A DNA stretch of 60,019 nt from Gluconacetobacter tumulisoli (GCF_014174155.1 NZ_JABEQM010000018.1:1-60019), one strand, 5' to 3'. Shown: positions 7,762-17,665, counted from the first letter of the stretch. A program made the numbers and translations. The notes: a model not told the origin generated them from the sequence alone.

Positions 7762-10377
7762 TCAGCCCGCGATCACGAAATTGACGATACGGTTGGGCAC
7801 GTGGATGCGCTTGACGATCTTTCGCCCGTCCAGCAGGCGCGCGATATTCGGTTCGGCCTCGGCCTGCGCCAGGATGTCGGCGGCCGGGGCATCGGGGGGG
7901 GCATCGATCGTGGCGCGCAGCTTGCCCATGATCTGGATCGCGATGGTCACCTGTCGGGCGACCAGCAGCGCCGGGTCGGTTTCGGGCCATGCGCGCTGAA
8001 CGGCCGGCGCCTGGCCGGGCTCCAGGATCGAGAGCATTTCCTCGGCCTGGTGTGGAACCATGGGGGCCGTCAGCAGGCACAGGGTCCGCGCGGCTTCGCG
8101 GCGGGCGAAATCCATGCCGTCCTGTCCTGCCGTGCGCTCGGAATCGGCAAGGGCGGAGGTCAGTTCATGCAGGCGTGCCACGGCGACGTTGATGGCGAAT
8201 CCGTCCAGCGCGTCGCCCACCGATGCAATCGTGCGATGGGTGATGCGCCGCAGCGTGTCGGCAGCGTCGGACAGGGTTTCGGGTCGTGCCGCGACGTCGG
8301 GTACGGTCTCGGCCACCGTGCGGACCGTACGGAACAGGCGCTGCAGGAATCGCGCGGCGCCCGATACCCCGGCCTCGGTCCACTCCATGTCGCGATCCGG
8401 CGGACTGTCGGACAGGACGAACCAGCGGGCGGTGTCGGCACCGAACCGTTCGATGATGGCGACCGGGGCGACGGTGTTCCGCTTGGATTTGGACATCTTC
8501 TCGACACGGCCGACCGTGACCGGCATGCCGGTATCGCGGCGGACGGCGCCGTCTCCCCGACGTTCCACCTCATCGGGGTACAGCCAGCTGCCATCGGCGT
8601 CGCGGTAGCTTTCGTGGTTCACCATGCCCTGGGTGAACAGGCCGTCGAACGGTTCGTCCAGGCCGACATGCCCGGTCTCGCGCATCGCGCGGGTGAAGAA
8701 GCGGGCATAAAGCAGATGCAGGATCGCGTGTTCGATGCCGCCGATATACTGGTCGACCGGCAGCCAGCCGTCGGCGGCCGCGCGCACGGTGGGGGCGGCG
8801 GCATGCGGCGCGGTGAAACGCGTGAAGTACCAGGAACTGTCGACGAATGTGTCGAATGTATCGGTTTCACGCGTGGCGTCGGCCCCGCAACGGGGGCAGG
8901 CGACATGTTTCCACGTCGGGTGATGTTCCAGCGGGTTGCCGGGACGGTCGAACGTCACGTCCTCGGGCAGGACAACCGGCAACTGGTCGTCCGGCACCGG
9001 CACCGCGCCGCAGGACGCGCAATGGATGACCGGGATCGGGCAGCCCCAGTAGCGCTGGCGCGAAATGCCCCAGTCGCGCAGGCGCCAGTTCACGACGCCC
9101 CGGCCGACGCCCATCCCTTCGAGGCGGGTGATCGCCTCGGCCTTGGCCTGGACCGTGTCCAGCCCGTCGAGGAACCCGGAGTTGAACAGCGTGCCGTCGC
9201 CATCCCATGCCTTGCCGGTGATGGTGAAATTCGTCGCGTCCTCGCCGGGCGGCAACACGACCGGGCGGAACGGCAAGTGGTAGGCATGGGCGAAATCGAG
9301 ATCGCGCTGGTCGCCGCAGGGGCAGCCGAAGATTGCCCCGGTGCCATATTCCATCAGTACGAAATTCGCGATCCAGACCGGGAAGGTCTGATCGGGCGCG
9401 AAGGGATGGGATACGCGCAGGCCGGTGTCGAAACCGCGCTTTTCCGCGGTTTCGATCGCTTCCTCGGACGTGCCCAGGCGCCGGCATTCGGCAATGAAGG
9501 CGGCGGCTTCGGGGTTGGTCTGCGCGACCCGGGCGGCCAGCGGATGGTCGGCGGCGACGGCGATGAAGGCCATGCCGAACAGCGTGTCGGGACGGGTGGT
9601 GAAAACCTCGACGGAATCGAGGTCCGTGTCGAACCCGGCAGGCGGGCTGTGCAGCGCGAAGCGCACGCGCGCGCCGACCGACCGGCCGATCCAGCGTTCC
9701 TGCATGGTGCGGACCCGGTCCGGCCAGCGCGGCAGGTGCGACAGGCCGTCCAGCAGGTCGGGCGCGAACTTGGTGATCCGCAGGAACCATTGCGACAACT
9801 GCTTCTTTTCGATCAGGGCGCCCGACCGCCAGCCGCAGCCGTCGACGACCTGCTCGTTGGCCAGGACGGTGTGGTCCACCGGGTCCCAGTTCACCCAGCT
9901 TTCGCGCCGTTCCACCAGGCCGGCCTGGAGCATGTCCAGGAACAGCTTCTGTTGCTTGCCGTAATAATCGGGCAGGCAGGTCGCGATTTCACGATCCCAG
10001 TTGAACGAGAAGCCCAGGCGCTTGAGCGTTCCGCGCATGGTGGCGATATTATCCAGCGTCCAGATGCGCGGATGCACGCCGCGTTCCCGCGCCGCGTTTT
10101 CGGCGGGCAGGCCGAACGCGTCCCACCCCATCGGATGCAGGACCGAATAGCCGCGCGCGCGCTTGTAGCGCGCGACGACATCGCCCAGCGTGTAGTTGCG
10201 GACATGACCCATGTGGAGCTGTCCCGACGGGTAGGGAAACATCTCCAGCACGTAATATTTCGGCCGGTCGGCGGGGGGGACGTCGGGCACGTCGAAGGCC
10301 CCCGCCCGTTCCCATTCCGCCTGCCAGCGCGGCTCGGCGGTGCGGAAATCATATGGGGCGGGGGAGATCTCGGTCAT
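7762..10377 (-). CDS. leuS: Leucyl-tRNA synthetase
   Basis: The product is 871 aa, full length for bacterial LeuRS, a class I synthetase charging tRNA-Leu. The HIGH-type motif is seen in [15 protein letters not shown] near residue 50, followed by [16 protein letters not shown]. The editing (CP1) domain shows [12 protein letters not shown], and the KMSKS motif is present as [10 protein letters not shown]. The C-terminal anticodon-binding part ends in [18 protein letters not shown]. It is the first gene of the leuS-lptE-holA operon; the DUF3576 lipoprotein gene lies 136 bp upstream on the same strand. Confidence 0.97.
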   Translation of the reverse strand: MTEISPAPYDFRTAEPRWQAEWERAGAFDVPDVPPADRPKYYVLEMFPYPSGQLHMGHVRNYTLGDVVARYKRARGYSVLHPMGWDAFGLPAENAARERGVHPRIWTLDNIATMRGTLKRLGFSFNWDREIATCLPDYYGKQQKLFLDMLQAGLVERRESWVNWDPVDHTVLANEQVVDGCGWRSGALIEKKQLSQWFLRITKFAPDLLDGLSHLPRWPDRVRTMQERWIGRSVGARVRFALHSPPAGFDTDLDSVEVFTTRPDTLFGMAFIAVAADHPLAARVAQTNPEAAAFIAECRRLGTSEEAIETAEKRGFDTGLRVSHPFAPDQTFPVWIANFVLMEYGTGAIFGCPCGDQRDLDFAHAYHLPFRPVVLPPGEDATNFTITGKAWDGDGTLFNSGFLDGLDTVQAKAEAITRLEGMGVGRGVVNWRLRDWGISRQRYWGCPIPVIHCASCGAVPVPDDQLPVVLPEDVTFDRPGNPLEHHPTWKHVACPRCGADATRETDTFDTFVDSSWYFTRFTAPHAAAPTVRAAADGWLPVDQYIGGIEHAILHLLYARFFTRAMRETGHVGLDEPFDGLFTQGMVNHESYRDADGSWLYPDEVERRGDGAVRRDTGMPVTVGRVEKMSKSKRNTVAPVAIIERFGADTARWFVLSDSPPDRDMEWTEAGVSGAARFLQRLFRTVRTVAETVPDVAARPETLSDAADTLRRITHRTIASVGDALDGFAINVAVARLHELTSALADSERTAGQDGMDFARREAARTLCLLTAPMVPHQAEEMLSILEPGQAPAVQRAWPETDPALLVARQVTIAIQIMGKLRATIDAPPDAPAADILAQAEAEPNIARLLDGRKIVKRIHVPNRIVNFVIAG

Positions 10378-10513
10378 GATTTCGGTCCGGGGCGCGTGGG
10401 CCCTGATAGGCGGAAGAAGGGAAGGGCGGCCAGGCGCGCGGCCGGGTCACCGGTGCGGAACGGAAAGGTCGTGGCCCCGTCCCGGTACACGCGCGCCGGG
10501 ACGGGGGACGGGA

Positions 10514-11044
10514 TCAGTGGCCGCCGCCGTCGGCGCGCAGCTGCCGCGCACGGGTCAGGATCTTGGAGGTGATGTCCGACACGGTGTTCGGCGCGACCGG
10601 CGTATCCATCCATTGCCCATCCGTCAGGGCCTGACGGAAGACCGAGACCCGGATCGCGTCGGACCGCAGGTTGCGCGACAGGACATACGCCGTGATCTTG
10701 AACCGTTCGTTCTTCGTCGCGGGCGGAGTGTACCAGTCGGTGAGGATCACCCCGCCGACGGCGTCGGCCGAGGCGAAGGGCATGAAGGACAGCGTGTCGA
10801 TCGCGCCCCGCCACAGATAGGCATTGACGCCGTTGTTGGCGAGCTGGTCGTCGCCGCCGTTCGCCGACCGGTCTTCGTTGATCAGGTGGTTGCGGGGCAG
10901 GGCCAGGCCGGTATCGCCGCGGTGCGACGAGCCCGAGCAGGCCGACAGACCGGCCATGACGGGGACGAGGAGCATGGCGGAACGCACGCGCCCCCATGGC
11001 GAGAGGGCACGGCGAATGGCGACGAATGGCGGTCGAACGGTCAT
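10514..11044 (-). CDS. DUF3576 family lipoprotein
   Basis: The product is about 176 aa. From the chosen ATG (11044) the N-terminus is a basic and hydrophobic signal sequence ending in the lipobox GLSAC (Cys36), so the protein is probably membrane-anchored in the periplasm. The mature part contains NAYLWRGAIDTLSFMPFASADAVGGVILTDWY, split here by an A/S-rich turn, and ends with ILTRARQLR; this is the pattern of DUF3576 proteins usually found just before leuS in alphaproteobacteria. The frame is open to 11185, but the extra 47 residues are arginine-rich and unlike a signal peptide. The function is unknown. A shorter start at the MLLVPV methionine is possible. Confidence 0.75.
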   Translation of the reverse strand: MTVRPPFVAIRRALSPWGRVRSAMLLVPVMAGLSACSGSSHRGDTGLALPRNHLINEDRSANGGDDQLANNGVNAYLWRGAIDTLSFMPFASADAVGGVILTDWYTPPATKNERFKITAYVLSRNLRSDAIRVSVFRQALTDGQWMDTPVAPNTVSDITSKILTRARQLRADGGGH

Positions 11045-11233
11045 GATGCCCCTGTGGCCCCCTCGGGTATGGACCCGTATATGGACCGGCCGCCGTGGCG
11101 TATCCTGCCTGCTTCGGCGACGAGCGTGCCACGGTCCTGCCGGTTTAGATGCCGCCTTCATATCCCGGCCCGCCAGCCCCGCCAAGTCGCCCGGCGATTT
11201 TCTCGATTTTCTCCTGTCGGCGCGGGGATCCGG

Positions 11234-12388
11234 CTAGGCCTGTGCGGTCCCGGATTCGGACGCCTGCGCCCACAGCACCAGCAGCAGTGCCAGAAGCGCC
11301 AGGGCCGCGCCCACGACCGGCAGCCCGCCATATGACCATGCGGTCGGCACGACCATGCCGCCGATCCAGGCCCCTACGGCATTGCCCAGGTTGAAGGCGC
11401 CCTGGTTGAGCGTGGAGGCCATGTTCGGCGCCTCGGCCGCCTGCTGCACCACCCGGTATTGCAGCGGCGGGATGAGAGTGAAGACGATCACCCCCCACAG
11501 GAACAGCGTCGCCATCGCCGGCACCGCCATCCGGCTGGTCACGAGAAAGGCCAGCAGCACGACGATCGAAGCGACCAGGGTCATGATCACCGACGGCAGC
11601 AGCTTCCAGTCCGCCAGACGGCCGCCCAGCAGGTTGCCGATGGTGATGCCGGCCCCGAACAGCAGCAGGGCGATGGTGACCAAATGCGGCGACAGGCCGG
11701 CCCGGGTCTGCAGGAACGGGGCGATATAGGTGAACACGCTGAACAGGCTGGCAGAGCAGACGGTCGAGATCACCATGGTCAGCAGCACCTGCGTCCGGCG
11801 CAGCACGCGCAGTTCGGCCAGGACGCGGGCGGGCGGATGCCCGTCGCCGCCCGGCAGCAGCGCCGCGATCGCCAGCAGGGCCACGACCCCGATGGCGCAC
11901 ACTGCCCAGAAAGTTGCGCGCCATCCTGCCCATTGGCCCAGTGCCGTGCCGAACGGCACCCCGAACACGTTGGCCAGCGTCAGCCCGGCGAAGACGAGGG
12001 ACAGCGCCTGTGCCCGCTTTTCACGGGGCACCAGGTCGGCCGCCACGATGGCGGCGGTGCCGAAGAATGCGCCGTGGCAGAATGCGGTCATCACGCGGGC
12101 CACCATCAGCAGGCCATATCCCGGCGCCAGGGCGCAGAAGAGGTTGCCGAAGATGAACATGCCCATCAGCACCAGCAGCGCAGTCTTGCGCCGCAGCGGC
12201 GCGGTGGCGACGGCCACGATCGGCGCGCCGACCGTCACCCCCAGTGCATAGCCCGAGACAAGCTGTCCCGCGGCGGGAATCGACACATGCAGGCTGGCGG
12301 ACAATTGCGGCAGCAGGCCCATGATGACGAACTCGGTCGTCCCGATACCGAAGGACGCCAAGGCAAGCGCAAGGAGGGGCAGGGGCAC
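11234..12388 (-). CDS. MFS transporter, DHA1-type drug/sugar exporter
   Basis: The product is about 384 aa with twelve hydrophobic segments. The N-terminus (ALASFGIGTTEFVIMGLLPQ) and the loop VSGYALGVTVGAPIVA are typical of the YdhP/AraJ-like DHA1 subgroup of inner-membrane H+-coupled exporters. The motif A region after TM2 is reduced (TAPLRRKTALLV). I use the GTG at 12388 because no in-frame ATG precedes the first membrane segment. The open frame itself runs on to 14722, but that extension is antisense to the GH3 gene and has no coding character. The gene is divergent from the GH3 gene, with 243 bp between them. Confidence 0.85.
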   Translation of the reverse strand: MPLPLLALALASFGIGTTEFVIMGLLPQLSASLHVSIPAAGQLVSGYALGVTVGAPIVAVATAPLRRKTALLVLMGMFIFGNLFCALAPGYGLLMVARVMTAFCHGAFFGTAAIVAADLVPREKRAQALSLVFAGLTLANVFGVPFGTALGQWAGWRATFWAVCAIGVVALLAIAALLPGGDGHPPARVLAELRVLRRTQVLLTMVISTVCSASLFSVFTYIAPFLQTRAGLSPHLVTIALLLFGAGITIGNLLGGRLADWKLLPSVIMTLVASIVVLLAFLVTSRMAVPAMATLFLWGVIVFTLIPPLQYRVVQQAAEAPNMASTLNQGAFNLGNAVGAWIGGMVVPTAWSYGGLPVVGAALALLALLLVLWAQASESGTAQA

Positions 12389-12496
12389 GATGATGGGTTC
12401 CGGAGAAGGGGCATCGCACAGGAAGGGGCGATGCGGACGTCCTTCTTCTCTGTTCCGTTTCGCTTGAAAAGAGTGTTCATGCGGCCGCGGATCGAA

Positions 12497-12527
12497 GCAT
12501 GTGGGTAGCGACGTTTTCGCCACATGC
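12497..12527. promoter_or_regulatory. Inverted repeat in divergent MFS/GH3 control region
   Basis: GCATGTGG and CCACATGC are perfect inverted copies separated by 15 nt, about 109 bp before the MFS start and 105 bp before the GH3 start. The geometry fits a dimeric regulator site serving either gene. No regulator gene is adjacent. Confidence 0.3.
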
Positions 12528-12631
12528 GCGTTGAGGCATGGGGTGTTGCGAAATGCTGCGGGGCCGGCGATGCAGGGGGCACACGGTCGAGGTGTTGCGC
12601 GCGCCTCCAATGACAAGAAAGCAGGACGAGG

Positions 12632-14629
12632 GTGGTACGGGTGACGGGCGTGAAGAGGCGGCGGGCCGGACAGGGACGTGGGTGCAGGGCCCTGGCGGTC
12701 GTGATGGCGGTCAGTGTTGCCATGATCGGGGACCGGGGGATTGCGTCGGCCGGAGGCGTCGAACGGCCGGCCAGGCTGGCGGCCCTGCTGGCGCGCCTGA
12801 CGCCGGAGGATAAGCTGGCGCTTGTGCAACTTCGCATGCCCCGTCCCCAGGCGGGCCAGCCGACCATCGTCGCCCTGCCGGGCATTCCCAGGGTCGGCCT
12901 GCCGACGGTGCGCATGGCACTGGAGGACGCAGGGGGCGCCGCATCGCCCCTGGCGCTGATGGCAAGCTGGGATGTCGGACTGGCGCATCGGGTCGGGCAG
13001 GCGTCTGCCCGATCGGTGCGGGCGACCGGGCAGGCGATCCTGCCGGTGGGGGGTGTCGGCCCGACGGGCGCCGGACGTGCGCGCGATGGCGAGGACCCGT
13101 TGCTGGCCGGCAGTGTGATGGGGGCGATGGCCGCCGGCCTGATGTCCGGCCATGTGCTGCCGTTGTTCGGGGGTGACGATGCCGGTACCGGCGCGACGCC
13201 CCCAAGCATGACCGAGGATCGGATGCTGGGCCTCTACCTGGCGATCGGACAGGCCCGTGGCGGGGGGATCCTGTGCCGGGCCGTCGTTGCCGCCGCCCAT
13301 CCGTGCGGCGACATGGACGGGATGGGGCGGACGATACGTGACGGCTGGCGATTCGGCGGCATGGTCGCCGAAGTCGCGGACCGCGAGGCCGATGGCGACG
13401 GGGCGTCGCGCCTGCCGTTCCTGCTGGCGAGCATCGCCGACGGGGTGGACCTGGAGGGGGCGCCAGCTGCGGACGGCCTGTATGTCGTGGCGCTGCGCCA
13501 GGCCCTGCGGACCGGGGCCGTGCCGTGGACCCGGCTGGATGCGATGGCGGAGCGGATCCTGCGGACCCTCGACGAATCGGGGGTGATCGATCGGCCGCCG
13601 CCTTATGTCGCCCCCCATGGCGCATCGAGCCCGGCATCCGCGCGCGACCCGCTTCTGGATGAGGAGGTGGCCGAGGGTGCGGTCCTGCTGCAGAACGAGA
13701 ATGCCGTCCTGCCGCTGGGCGGGACGCAGGCCGCGCCGGTCCTGGTGGTCGGCACGAACGGAACGCACGATGCGGCGCGCGCGGTGGCGGAGGCGATGCG
13801 GCGTACGGGCCTGGGCGTTCGTGTGGCGGCCGATTCTCCGGGTGACGGCGTGGTGGCTGCCGACGCGGCGAAGGCGGACCGTGTGCTGGTCTTTTCCGAC
13901 GGGCCCCAGGATGACCGACTGATCGCCGCGATCGCCGGCAATGGCGGCCATGTCGTAGTCGTCCTGCTGTCCGACGATCCGGATCGGCCGATGCCGTGGC
14001 TGGACCTGGTCGACGGTGTCGTGCAGGCCTGGTCGTGGCGTGGAGGCGGTGCGTCGGCGCTGGCGGCGCTTCTGACCGGGCAGAGGGATTTCGCTGGACG
14101 GCTGCCGGCGACCTTCACGGGCGGCCGTGCGCCAGCCGATTTCGGCCGGGCCGGATACAAGGCGTTCGACCGCGCGCATGTCGCGCCGCTCTTCCCCTTT
14201 GGATACGGCCTGTCGAATCGGGCGCGCTTCGCCTATTCCGATTTGCGCGTCACCCGCGACGGGACGCGGCTGGTCGTGTCGTTCGGTGTGACGAATGCCG
14301 GCAGCGGCGCCGGCCGGGACGTGCCGCAGGTCTATCTGGACCTGCCGGCCGGGGCGGGGGACGCGCCCAAGCGGCTGGTGGGCTGGCGTACGGTGCAGTT
14401 GGCGCCGGGGCAGGGCGCGCATCTGTCGGTGGGCATCGATGCGCATCTGCTGGGCCATTGGAATGCGCCGACCCTGGAATGGGTCGTGCCGGCGGGTGAT
14501 TACGCCGTCTCGCTGGGGCCCCATTCGGCCAATCTGGTGCGGCAGGTCGCCCTGCATCTGCCGGAAATGCACGTGCCCGGCACCCTGCCCCCCGTGCTGG
14601 CGGCGGATTCTACTGTCCGGGACGAATGA
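12632..14629 (+). CDS. GH3-like protein (BglX architecture), probably non-catalytic
   Basis: The product is about 665 aa from GTG at 12632 (several GTGs cluster here; AGGACGAGG precedes). A signal-like hydrophobic stretch covers residues 19-41. The order of parts is that of beta-glucosidases of family 3: an N-terminal domain with GEDPLLAGSVMGAM (about 153-166), the GH3-C domain (EEVAEGAVLLQNENAVLPLG near 345, later FAGRLPATF and LFPFGYGLS), then a fibronectin-III-like domain (NAGSGAGRDVPQVYLDLP). The expected active-site blocks are missing. Where KHF/Y and N-x-QE should stand there is LPLFGGDDAG, and where the nucleophile motif VMSDWGA should stand there is MVAEVAD (244-250). The N-terminal domain is also shortened. 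It may be a binding or structural protein in the periplasm. Its last 20 bp overlap the convergent transglycosylase gene. Confidence 0.8.
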   Translation: MVRVTGVKRRRAGQGRGCRALAVVMAVSVAMIGDRGIASAGGVERPARLAALLARLTPEDKLALVQLRMPRPQAGQPTIVALPGIPRVGLPTVRMALEDAGGAASPLALMASWDVGLAHRVGQASARSVRATGQAILPVGGVGPTGAGRARDGEDPLLAGSVMGAMAAGLMSGHVLPLFGGDDAGTGATPPSMTEDRMLGLYLAIGQARGGGILCRAVVAAAHPCGDMDGMGRTIRDGWRFGGMVAEVADREADGDGASRLPFLLASIADGVDLEGAPAADGLYVVALRQALRTGAVPWTRLDAMAERILRTLDESGVIDRPPPYVAPHGASSPASARDPLLDEEVAEGAVLLQNENAVLPLGGTQAAPVLVVGTNGTHDAARAVAEAMRRTGLGVRVAADSPGDGVVAADAAKADRVLVFSDGPQDDRLIAAIAGNGGHVVVVLLSDDPDRPMPWLDLVDGVVQAWSWRGGGASALAALLTGQRDFAGRLPATFTGGRAPADFGRAGYKAFDRAHVAPLFPFGYGLSNRARFAYSDLRVTRDGTRLVVSFGVTNAGSGAGRDVPQVYLDLPAGAGDAPKRLVGWRTVQLAPGQGAHLSVGIDAHLLGHWNAPTLEWVVPAGDYAVSLGPHSANLVRQVALHLPEMHVPGTLPPVLAADSTVRDE

Positions 14630-15893
14630 CCATGCAGGCCAGGCCCTGCTGGCGCAGCGTGGAACAGGCCGAGGCCGCGCTGCCCTGCGCAAGCCCGGAC
14701 AGGCGGGCGCGATAGAGGGCACGGCCGGCCAGGGGGACGGGCTGCACGACGCTGCGTGCGCCGTTCAGGGCGGTGAACGCCGCCTGTCGGGCCATGGTAT
14801 TGGCAAAGCGGGCCTGGCCTTCCGACGTGAAGGCGCCCACCTGGACCGCCCACTGGCCGTAATTCACGCCGTCCGACGGCAGCACGTGCGGCGCGGCGGG
14901 CATGCGGATCACGGCAGGCACGATGCGCGGCGCGGATGCGATCGGAGGGGCGAGGACTTCGGGCACGGTCGGGCTGGGCGGCGGAAGCGTCCCTGCTGGG
15001 CCTGACGCCGGCGGGCATGGCGCGTCGGGGTCATATGCCGAGTCCGGATTCTGCGCGCACCGCGCGGCGCGCCCGATCCGTGCACGGGGGACGTACGCCG
15101 CGTATTGCACGGGCTGACCGCCGGTCGGATTGGCGATGGTCGGGGTAACGACTACCGGCAGCGCGGGCGATGCGGGACGGGTGGCGGACGCCATGACGAT
15201 CGGCAGGGCCGTCGGCGAGGCCGATACCATCTGCGTGGCCCCGCCATAGGCGGCGAGCGGGCCGCTCAGGGCGACGGCATTGCCCAGGTTGGGTGTCACC
15301 GACGCCAGGTAGTTGACGGTTTCGTTCGGCAGGGCGCGCCCGGTCTGCAGATAATCGTCCAGCCGCTGGGGTCCGGCATTATAGGCCGCAAGGAAGCCCG
15401 GCGCGCCGTATCGGTCGTACATCTGACGGAGATAGGCGGTCCCCGCCAGGATATTGTCATGCGGTTCGTACGGATCGGGGCCCAGCGCGTTCTGCTGCTG
15501 CATGTCCGCGTAGGTCTGCGGCATCAGTTGCATCAGGCCCATCGCCCCGGCGGACGAGGTGATGGGCTCGCCGTCCAGATATTCGTGGCCGCCCGATTCC
15601 TGCTGGATGACCGCCCTGATCCACTCCTGCGGGACCGAGAAGCGCGATGATGCATCGAGGATATAGGGCCGCCAGGGATCCTCGGCCGGGCCGGGTGCGC
15701 GATAGGCCCCGTTGCGGGCGTAATAGCGGGAATAGCGCGACGCTGGCCCGCTGCTGCAGGCCGCCAGCGATGCCGCCGCGCACAGCAGCGACAGACGGAT
15801 CGCCGCCCCCCGCGCGACATTGCCGCGCCCGCCGGATGCACGCGGCGCGTCGGTGGGGGCGGTGCAATCGGATGGCATGGGGCGTCCGGCCAT
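14610..15893 (-). CDS. Lytic transglycosylase lipoprotein with C-terminal SPOR domain
   Basis: The product is about 427 aa. From the ATG at 15893 a signal peptide ends in the lipobox ASLAAC (Cys46). The soluble-lytic-transglycosylase domain follows: QQESGG carries the catalytic Glu (about residue 99), then SSAGAMGLMQLMPQTYADM and the AAYNAGP motif. A proline-rich spacer leads to a SPOR domain (WAVQVGAFTSEGQARFAN to the end), which binds denuded glycan strands at the septum. The enzyme would cleave peptidoglycan at division sites or around envelope complexes. The frame is open to 16190, but the added part is arginine-rich and lacks a signal sequence; ATG 15878 is an alternative start. The stop lies inside the end of the GH3 gene on the other strand. 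Confidence 0.85.
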   Translation of the reverse strand: MAGRPMPSDCTAPTDAPRASGGRGNVARGAAIRLSLLCAAASLAACSSGPASRYSRYYARNGAYRAPGPAEDPWRPYILDASSRFSVPQEWIRAVIQQESGGHEYLDGEPITSSAGAMGLMQLMPQTYADMQQQNALGPDPYEPHDNILAGTAYLRQMYDRYGAPGFLAAYNAGPQRLDDYLQTGRALPNETVNYLASVTPNLGNAVALSGPLAAYGGATQMVSASPTALPIVMASATRPASPALPVVVTPTIANPTGGQPVQYAAYVPRARIGRAARCAQNPDSAYDPDAPCPPASGPAGTLPPPSPTVPEVLAPPIASAPRIVPAVIRMPAAPHVLPSDGVNYGQWAVQVGAFTSEGQARFANTMARQAAFTALNGARSVVQPVPLAGRALYRARLSGLAQGSAASACSTLRQQGLACMVIRPGQ

Positions 15894-16006
15894 GGCGGCA
15901 TGCTGCGCCCGGGCAGCGTTTCGCGCAATCCTGCGCGCGGGGGCGGCCGGAGCCTGCTTGGAAATGCGCGTCGGATCGCCAGCTGCGCGCATTTCCAGAC
16001 AGGCGT

Positions 16007-16453
16007 TCAGATCAGGCACAGGCCGGCCAGTTCGCGGCGCAGGGCCTCGGGCAAGGCGCCGCCCGCGCCGGTCGTGCCGCCGAAATCGGCGGGCGCGTCG
16101 GCAGGGGACAGGTAGCGCCAGCCCTGGAACGGCCGCATCGGTCGCGGCGTGACCGGGACGATCGACGGGTCCAGCACCACCAGGGCGCAAGCCGCCCCAT
16201 CCTCACGCACATCGGGGCGGATGTCCACGACCCGCTGGCGGCACAGGATCATCCCGCCGATGACGCGGTAGAGCGACCCGCCAGCCAGGATGTCCTCCGC
16301 CCGGCGAGGGAACATCCGGGTCCGCAGCCAGGGACGTCCGTCCATGCGCGTGCCGTCCAGCCCGTCGCCGGCGCCGTCCATCATCGTCTGCTGCCGATGC
16401 GCCAGGTCGTCGAGGGACGTGATCCCGACCGCGAGCTTGACCAGGTGGAGCAT
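16007..16453 (-). CDS. DUF1489 family protein
   Basis: The product is 148 aa, the family's normal length. It starts MLHLVKLAVGITSLDDLA and contains TRMFPRRAEDILAGGSLYRVIGG and RPMRPFQGWRYL, all characteristic of the alphaproteobacterial DUF1489 family. No signal peptide or membrane segment is seen, so it is cytosolic. The function is unknown. It lies 17 bp downstream of the nucleoside hydrolase gene on the same strand and is probably co-transcribed with it. Confidence 0.85.
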   Translation of the reverse strand: MLHLVKLAVGITSLDDLAHRQQTMMDGAGDGLDGTRMDGRPWLRTRMFPRRAEDILAGGSLYRVIGGMILCRQRVVDIRPDVREDGAACALVVLDPSIVPVTPRPMRPFQGWRYLSPADAPADFGGTTGAGGALPEALRRELAGLCLI

Positions 16454-16470
16454 GATTGCGGGGCGTGTCC

Positions 16471-17622
16471 TCAGTGGTGGACGGGTGCGGCGTGTACTGG
16501 CACGTCACTTTGGGCCTGACGAAGGAACGTGTCGAGGAATCGCCGCGAATCGATGGACTGCACGATCCGGACCTTGCGCACGCCCATCGCCTTGGGGGCC
16601 GTCTGGTCGGGCCAGACATAGGCGTGGCCGTAATTCGGGCCCTTCGAGATATCGATGTCCATGTAGGCTTCGACCGACGCGGTGACCAGGGTGGGATCGG
16701 CGGCGATCGCGGTGGCCATCTCGTCCCACATCGGCAGCGGGTCGTAATAGGCGCCGATATAGTCGGTCATCGGCGTCTTCTTCCGCATGATCTGCTTCAG
16801 ATAGTCGCGCGTCATCATCAGGTCGTTCGACACGTTGCCGACGACCGTGATCGCCGCCCACGGCGCGGTCAGCGTGATATGGGCGGCCTCGGGGTCGAAG
16901 ATCATGTTGAAGTCGGACGCGAAATCCGCGTTCCCGGTCACCGATTTCATGCTGGTGTCCAGCAGGCCGCCCATGAACACCAGTTGCCGGGCGGTGGCGG
17001 CGAAGGTCGGGTCGATGCGGATCGCCAGCGCCAGGTTGGTCAGCGGTCCGGCGGCGACGATCGTGACCTGGTGCGGATGGGCATGGACCTGGCGGATCAG
17101 GAACAGCGCGGCGCTTTCATCGACGGGACGCATCGTCGGGTCGCCTTCCTTCTGGTGGGGCAGCGGCGGCTGGACCGACGGCGTGCCGTCGATCGATCCG
17201 ATTCCGCCCCATGCGCCTTTCCATGGGATGATGCCGAATTGCTGTTCGCGCAGGCGCATCATGGGCACGCTGTTGATCAGCGGATAGACGGCGCCGTCGG
17301 CCACGGGGACGTCGGTCCGGCCGATGATTTCCAGGAACCGGCGCAGATGGGCGGATTCCTGGTTTTCCCAGGCGTCGCCGCTGGCGATCGTGAAGCCCAG
17401 GACCTTCACGGCAGGATTGAACAGCAACGGAATGATGGATTGCTGGTCGGACCCGCCCGGACCCAGGAAATCATTGTCCTCGATCACCAATTGCGGTTCG
17501 GCGGCCCGCGCCGCCGATGATGTCCCTCCGGCCAGCAGGCCGGCGGCCAGCAATGCCGCCGCCCCCCGTCGCAGCATGTCGGGGACGGAACGATGGCGGG
17601 CGCGGGAGGGGAAGGGGGTCAT
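16471..17622 (-). CDS. Exported nucleoside hydrolase (inosine/uridine-preferring fold)
   Basis: The product is 383 aa. A twin-basic N-terminus followed by a hydrophobic stretch and an ARA-A cleavage site (about residues 18-41) indicates export. The fold is recognisable from VTIVAAGPLTNLALAI, LVFMGGLLD and ADFASDFNMIFDPEAA, the usual calcium and ribose-binding blocks of nucleoside hydrolases. These enzymes split ribonucleosides into base and ribose. The N-terminal metal motif, normally D-x-D-x-G-x-D-D, reads IEDNDFLGPGGSDQQ (48-61) and so differs. Export to the periplasm suggests nucleoside salvage from outside the cell. It is followed by the DUF1489 gene; hemW lies 43 bp upstream. Confidence 0.82.
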   Translation of the reverse strand: MTPFPSRARHRSVPDMLRRGAAALLAAGLLAGGTSSAARAAEPQLVIEDNDFLGPGGSDQQSIIPLLFNPAVKVLGFTIASGDAWENQESAHLRRFLEIIGRTDVPVADGAVYPLINSVPMMRLREQQFGIIPWKGAWGGIGSIDGTPSVQPPLPHQKEGDPTMRPVDESAALFLIRQVHAHPHQVTIVAAGPLTNLALAIRIDPTFAATARQLVFMGGLLDTSMKSVTGNADFASDFNMIFDPEAAHITLTAPWAAITVVGNVSNDLMMTRDYLKQIMRKKTPMTDYIGAYYDPLPMWDEMATAIAADPTLVTASVEAYMDIDISKGPNYGHAYVWPDQTAPKAMGVRKVRIVQSIDSRRFLDTFLRQAQSDVPVHAAPVHH

Positions 17623-17665
17623 GCGGGTCCTGTGAGACGGTGGGTGGGGCGTCGGACGGGCGCCC

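Noticed and set aside
7801-10572. 923-codon plus-strand frame
   Set aside because: It is antisense to leuS over its whole length, with no recognisable motif.
12389-14722. 1162-codon minus-strand frame extending the MFS gene
   Set aside because: Everything beyond the MFS start is antisense to the GH3-like gene, R/P/H-rich and without any domain. It is a high-GC shadow frame.
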